Assembly (NCBI GenBank): GCA_050258375.1
Contig: JBLMYQ010000021.1
Location: 1-31,673, forward strand
Reading direction: 5' to 3'
DNA: 31,673 nt
Source: JBLMYQ01 sp050258375
Lineage (GTDB): Bacteria > Bacillota > Clostridia > Acetivibrionales > UBA4821
Below the pieces are notes generated by a model that was not told the origin of the DNA, made no database searches, and worked only from the letters and a program-made list of their open reading frames with translations. The stretch's first letter is position 1. The number at the start of each line of letters is the position of its first letter. A program made the translations under genes and the position numbers. Shown one piece after another: positions 28,031 to 31,673 of the stretch.

Positions 28031-28915
28031 TTAAGCTCTAGGGTGGGTTTTTTTGTATACATCCTTAATCTTATTCTTTGCCAACTGTGCATATATCTGA
28101 GTTGAGGAAATATCTGAGTGTCCAAGCATTTCTTGAATTGACCTCAAATCCGCGCCATTTTCGAGAAGATGCGCCGCAAATGAATGTCTGAGTGTATGCG
28201 GGGTAATCTCCTTAGAAATTTTAGCTTGATTTTTATACTGCTTTATAATCTTCCAGAACCCTTGCCTTGTTAATCTCTTTCCATTTACATTTACAAACAG
28301 AGACTTTTCTTTCATATCTGCTATCAGTAAATGTCTTGCTTTATCAAGATAATCCTTTAATGCTTTAATTGCCATAGTCCCTATCGGAACAATTCTCTCT
28401 CTACTTCCTTTATTACATCTTACAAATCCTACTTCACAATTTACATCTTCCAAGTCAAGTGATATAAGCTCTGATACTCTAATTCCGGTTGCATATAAAA
28501 CTTCTAGCATCGCCTTATCCCTGAAGCCTTTTAAATCTGTACACTTAGGCTGTTCAAGCAGAAGCTCAACTTCTTTTGTAGAAAGTATCTGAGGCAGCTT
28601 TTTCTCCGCTTTTGGAGATTCAAGGTTGACTGTAGGGTCGCCTTCAACAATTTTTACTCGTGATAGATATTGATAGAAAGAACGTATTGATGCCAGATTT
28701 CTGGAAATTGTTGATGTAGCCCTGCCTTTTTTTTGAAGATTAAGCAAGTATGCAATCACTGTTGTCTTGTTTGAATTCTCAATTGAGCTAAGATTCATGT
28801 CTTTAAGGAATGATATGTACTGGTCTATATCTCTTTTGTATGATTGTAGAGTATTGCTGGATAAACGCTTATCCTTCTCAAGAAAACCTACAAACCTATC
28901 GATAATTGCCTGCAT
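28031..28915 (-). CDS. xerD: Site-specific tyrosine recombinase XerD
   Basis: XerD resolves chromosome dimers at dif together with XerC. The 294 residues are normal. The N-terminal SAM-like core-binding domain (about 1-85) and the catalytic domain have all active residues: Arg146 in ATGIRVSEL, Lys169, His240 and Arg243 in HTLRHSF, His266 in LGHSDI, and nucleophile Tyr275 in QIYAQL. The closing KIKDVYKKTHPRA is the typical XerD end. AAAAGGAG lies nine bases before ATG. The neighbours spoIIM and deoB mark it as the housekeeping enzyme, not a phage integrase. Confidence 0.96.
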   Translation of the reverse strand: MQAIIDRFVGFLEKDKRLSSNTLQSYKRDIDQYISFLKDMNLSSIENSNKTTVIAYLLNLQKKGRATSTISRNLASIRSFYQYLSRVKIVEGDPTVNLESPKAEKKLPQILSTKEVELLLEQPKCTDLKGFRDKAMLEVLYATGIRVSELISLDLEDVNCEVGFVRCNKGSRERIVPIGTMAIKALKDYLDKARHLLIADMKEKSLFVNVNGKRLTRQGFWKIIKQYKNQAKISKEITPHTLRHSFAAHLLENGADLRSIQEMLGHSDISSTQIYAQLAKNKIKDVYKKTHPRA

Positions 28916-29096
28916 AATGAACTGCTCCTTTTAAAAAATATTTTGAATAATAGTAATAAGATTTAGAAACAGTTTGCTGTTTTCTTGTCATTAGTTAATC
29001 AACGAGAATTTATTATACCTAAGCCCAGTGAATCAATAGCTGTACGGCTATTATATAATATTATTCTGTTAAAAGCGAGGTGGTTTTTGCATACTT

Positions 29097-29110
29097 TTTA
29101 CATTTTACAT
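29097..29110. repeat. TTTACATTTTACAT repeat, right of xerD
   Basis: This is an exact copy of the 14-base string at 27998-28011, in the 286-bp gap between xerD and spoIIM. The rest of that gap is AT-rich, with a small AATAGC/GCTATT hairpin near 29035-29052. No gene is seen in it. Confidence 0.5.
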
Positions 29111-29201
29111 CTTTTTATTTTGTGATTCAATATTATGTACATTATGTTAATCAATTTTTATGTTAATTTTTTGTTAAGTGAATCTTTATTATATAATAAT
29201 T

Positions 29202-29828
29202 TCAGGAAATAATCTTTATAAATGATGGTATTGTCAGCGATTGAATAAACGCTCCAAGGGCTGCTGCAATAACCGTAAGCAAAGAAATTGCCGAGTGCGA
29301 TACTAATCTTAACCTGACTTCACTTTTTGCAAGTCTTTTATTCCCTTCTCCATTTAATAGATACAGAGAAAATTTAGCCCCACTTATACTTAGAATAATA
29401 ATAAACGGTATTACAATTAAAATTTGTGGTAATATTGACGATGCGATAACCATAATTCCTCTAGCGTCAGAAAATACATCAAAAATAAATCCTACTGTGA
29501 ATCCTATTGTAAACCCTTCGAAACCTATCAATCCTAATATTAGCGGAATCCCGAGCACAGTTGCTCCAAGAAACCATAAAAGGAGTATAAGCTTTAAATA
29601 GTTTACGAATATGAGATTAAACAAATTCACTGCTGAAATATTTGATTTTTGAGATTCAAAAAATCCATTCATGTAAGAGTATAGTTCGCTTTTTTGTTGA
29701 CTATCCATTGCTACAACAGTAAAGGCTCCCGCAATTATTCCAATTACTAACGAAACAATGAGAATAAAAAAAATGGATGCATTATCATGAAAGTATCTAG
29801 AGATTACATTTCCCATCTTTGCTTTCAT
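29202..29828 (-). CDS. spoIIM: Stage II sporulation protein M (SpoIIM)
   Basis: SpoIIM acts with SpoIID and SpoIIP in the mother-cell engulfment complex that remodels septal peptidoglycan. The product is a multi-pass membrane protein (DUF95) of 208 residues with about five helices: near 20-41, 74-91, 92-124 (broken), 136-160 and 182-203. Typical pieces are GFEGFTIGFTVGF and SSILPQILIVIPF. The ATG at 29828 was chosen because AGGTGG lies eight bases before it; the in-frame GTG-GTG upstream overlaps that site. It lies between endoQ and xerD, as in the Bacillus order apart from missing fur. A SigE promoter would be expected, but no convincing match was found. Confidence 0.93.
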   Translation of the reverse strand: MKAKMGNVISRYFHDNASIFFILIVSLVIGIIAGAFTVVAMDSQQKSELYSYMNGFFESQKSNISAVNLFNLIFVNYLKLILLLWFLGATVLGIPLILGLIGFEGFTIGFTVGFIFDVFSDARGIMVIASSILPQILIVIPFIIILSISGAKFSLYLLNGEGNKRLAKSEVRLRLVSHSAISLLTVIAAALGAFIQSLTIPSFIKIIS

Positions 29829-29925
29829 AATTTGCACCACCTATTGTCATAATACCTATATAATTTAATTATAATGAGAAAGTTCATTAATTATACCTTA
29901 TTTTTATATCCTATCTGATAAAACA

Positions 29926-31122
29926 TTAAATTTTTATGGAACCATAAAGTCCCCCTCCACCTTCAACTATTTCCAGATTGCCTTCACGTGCTTTTAGAAT
30001 GTTTTCAGCAATATCTGTACTCACTATTTCTTGAAGCTGTAATTTTTCTGCATAGTGAAGGATATTCATTTCTGTTCCGAACTTCTCAAGTAATCTGTTT
30101 ATGGTCTTTTCTCCAAGCTTCGGTATATATTCCAAAGGAATTTGATTAATATATGGAGGTCTATCTTCAGGACTTCCATCTGGGTTATCTTTTATTGTCT
30201 CAATTCTATCAAGAACTCCCATTACAACATTTTTAGAGTCGCATTTCCCACAAGCCTTAACAGGTAATTCTCCTTGAATCTTTTCATCACAAGACTCACA
30301 ATAGGTTCTATGATATTTACCTAGTTTTGGATTTAAACCATAGTTGGCTCTTATCCTTCTACCGCCTTCTTTTTTAAGTGCCAATACTATTTCTTTAAAG
30401 CTGCCATTTTCCATCTCTATAAGATTGTATTCACGAGCAATCTTTGGAAGTGAGTGTGCATCTGAATTACTAAGAAATGTTTTATCCTTTAATTCAGAAA
30501 TTTTATCTGCCAAGTAAGTATCTGCACTTAATCCAAGCTCAATTGCAATTATTCTTTTGAAGCCTTCTTCTCCGTAAAGCTTGGCAAGCCTATCTATACA
30601 ATTACCGTAATAGCTCTTGTGCGGTGTAAATGCATGAGCAGGAATATGAATTCCACCTAAGCTTTCAACAATCTTTTGCAGCTCTTTGGCAGGAAGTCTT
30701 GCTTTTTGCGAGCTCAGGTTTATATTTTTTATATACCTTTTCATTATGTCTGAAAACTGAGTTATTGAATCAATTGTTGGAAAAAAGTTTATGCAGTGAC
30801 CTGCACATGAACCCTCTTCTGTAAACTCAGATGTTTCAATCTCAGAACCTAATATTATGCAAAGCTTTTCGCGATAAAGAATACCCCCATCAGGTATCTC
30901 TCTTGCTTCTCCTTTTTCTATCAGCTGTCTTATATCATAAATTACTCCGGGTGAAGCGCAATCAACTATTCCAACAACATCAATTCCTTTTCTGACAACA
31001 CATTCATGTGCAATATTTTCGAAGGTGAGATTTCCTGCAGAAGCGTATTTTACCTGTTTACCGGCACTTGTTCTTCCAATATGGACATGGAGGTCAACAA
31101 AATAGTCTTTCAATTGCATCAT
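29926..31122 (-). CDS. Endonuclease Q family PHP-domain nuclease (TIGR00375/YqxK)
   Basis: EndoQ-type enzymes cut DNA 5' of deaminated bases such as uracil and hypoxanthine. The 398 residues show a PHP metal domain (DLHVHIG, 10-16; PAHAFTP, 161-167; SNSDAHS, 218-224). A zinc ribbon follows (Cys275, Cys278, Cys291, Cys294), then a helix-hairpin-helix-like end (IPKLGEKTINRLLEKFG). The start is unclear: AAAAAGG touches the ATG-ATG pair at the 5' end, while a TTG at codon 4 has nine-base spacing. It lies 22 bases after nudF, and the B. subtilis homologue yqxK is also near nudF. Confidence 0.92.
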   Translation of the reverse strand: MMQLKDYFVDLHVHIGRTSAGKQVKYASAGNLTFENIAHECVVRKGIDVVGIVDCASPGVIYDIRQLIEKGEAREIPDGGILYREKLCIILGSEIETSEFTEEGSCAGHCINFFPTIDSITQFSDIMKRYIKNINLSSQKARLPAKELQKIVESLGGIHIPAHAFTPHKSYYGNCIDRLAKLYGEEGFKRIIAIELGLSADTYLADKISELKDKTFLSNSDAHSLPKIAREYNLIEMENGSFKEIVLALKKEGGRRIRANYGLNPKLGKYHRTYCESCDEKIQGELPVKACGKCDSKNVVMGVLDRIETIKDNPDGSPEDRPPYINQIPLEYIPKLGEKTINRLLEKFGTEMNILHYAEKLQLQEIVSTDIAENILKAREGNLEIVEGGGGLYGSIKI

Positions 31123-31144
31123 CCTTTTTATAAAATTTAAGATT

Positions 31145-31672
31145 TTACTTTTTTAAAAAATTATCAGCCAAAAATACCCCTATTATTGTCTTTGCATCGG
31201 TTATTTCCCCTCTATAAATCATTTCAATTAACTCTTCTACTGAAAAAATATATGTTTCAATAAATTCATCTGCATCCTTTTCTGTTTTCCCAGCCTCTAA
31301 CTGTGTAGCCACATAGATATGTATTATTTCATCGCTAAATCCAGGAGTAGTATCAATTGATAAAATCTTCTCAATTCTTCCTGCTTTAAAGCCTGTTTCT
31401 TCTTTCAACTCTCTCACAGCGCAATCAAGCGGATTTTCATCTCCATCTAGTTTTCCAGCCGGCATCTCAAAATATACCTTTTCGAGCGGCTTTCTGAATT
31501 GCTTTACTAAAACTATTCTTCCATCATTCAATATCGGTATAATCATAGAAGCACCCGGATGCCTGACTATTTCCCTCTGCGCTGTTCTTCCATCCGGCAG
31601 CGTTATAACTAAATTTTCAAGGTTTATTACTCTCCCATTATAAATTTTTTCTGTCTTTAGAGTCTTTTCAGC
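31145..31672 (-). CDS. nudF: ADP-ribose pyrophosphatase NudF (5' end beyond window)
   Basis: The enzyme hydrolyses ADP-ribose to AMP and ribose 5-phosphate. The frame stays open from the internal ATG at 31546 to the window edge. The added part reads KTEKIYNGRVINLENLVITL, then REIVRHPGAS, which matches NudF N-termini, so about 175 residues are present and only a few are missing. The Nudix box is canonical: AGKLDGDE, seven residues, RELKEETGF. VKQFRKPLEKVYFEMPAG and the DEF/Y end are typical. It heads the block nudF - endoQ - spoIIM - xerD - deoB. Confidence 0.95.
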   Translation of the reverse strand, partial: AEKTLKTEKIYNGRVINLENLVITLPDGRTAQREIVRHPGASMIIPILNDGRIVLVKQFRKPLEKVYFEMPAGKLDGDENPLDCAVRELKEETGFKAGRIEKILSIDTTPGFSDEIIHIYVATQLEAGKTEKDADEFIETYIFSVEELIEMIYRGEITDAKTIIGVFLADNFLKK

Positions 31673-31673
31673 A

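Noticed and set aside
28031..28915. Integrase of a mobile element
   Set aside because: Length, C-terminal end and the spoIIM/deoB neighbourhood identify the chromosomal XerD; no attachment-site repeats or cargo genes are present.

Overview
The window reads as chromosome of a low-GC, endospore-forming member of the Clostridia. The evidence is the AT-rich base composition, the sporulation genes sigH, spoIIM and dpaB, S-layer-homology (SLH) domains on an exported protein, strong AGGAGG-type ribosome binding sites, and frequent TTG starts. A cellulolytic cluster III clostridium (Ruminiclostridium-like) would fit, but that is inference. No phage, insertion sequence, CRISPR array, rRNA or complete mobile element was found. 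The only mobile-looking DNA is a few short palindromes.

Region 1 (1-5410, + strand). The last 27 codons of a thioredoxin-reductase-like gene lead into tsaE and tsaB, which overlap by ATGA and act in tRNA t6A modification. A SIMPL-domain membrane protein follows with its own promoter and terminator, then rimI and a large Lon-type protease from a second clear promoter. tsaD, which often sits with these genes, is absent.

Region 2 (5377-6632). A bidirectional terminator separates lon from the minus-strand unit sigH - tRNA-Gly - tRNA-Thr. The tRNA-Gly begins one base after the sigH stop codon. A 405-bp divergent spacer holds the sigH promoter and a perfect 19-bp-arm palindrome.

Region 3 (6633-12888). 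This holds a membrane-anchored DUF4015 glycosidase-like protein, a lone dipicolinate synthase B subunit, an ACT-less threonine dehydratase, a small unknown protein, a CoA-binding protein, a YigZ-family protein, a NUDIX protein with an altered Nudix box, and an HtrA protease. A REP-like palindrome lies between the NUDIX and YigZ genes.

Region 4 (13015-19404, mainly minus strand). nfeD - SPFH - zapA - U32 form a tight four-gene unit. It is followed by an unlisted 57-codon cysteine-rich membrane microprotein (+), a tRNA-Thr with its own promoter, and an aldehyde dehydrogenase.

Region 5 (19405-25149). A secreted lytic transglycosylase faces an SLH/YcdB-repeat surface protein across a shared bidirectional terminator. 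Next come a seryl-tRNA synthetase with an unusual motif 3, two small unknown proteins with structured or palindromic upstream regions, and a tRNA-Pro.

Region 6 (25192-31673). Two unknown proteins come first, one behind a structured leader, then a 37-codon membrane microprotein. The conserved Firmicute block follows on the minus strand, in transcription order nudF (cut by the window edge) - endoQ - spoIIM - xerD - deoB. It resembles the Bacillus subtilis nudF/yqxK/spoIIM/ripX/drm neighbourhood.
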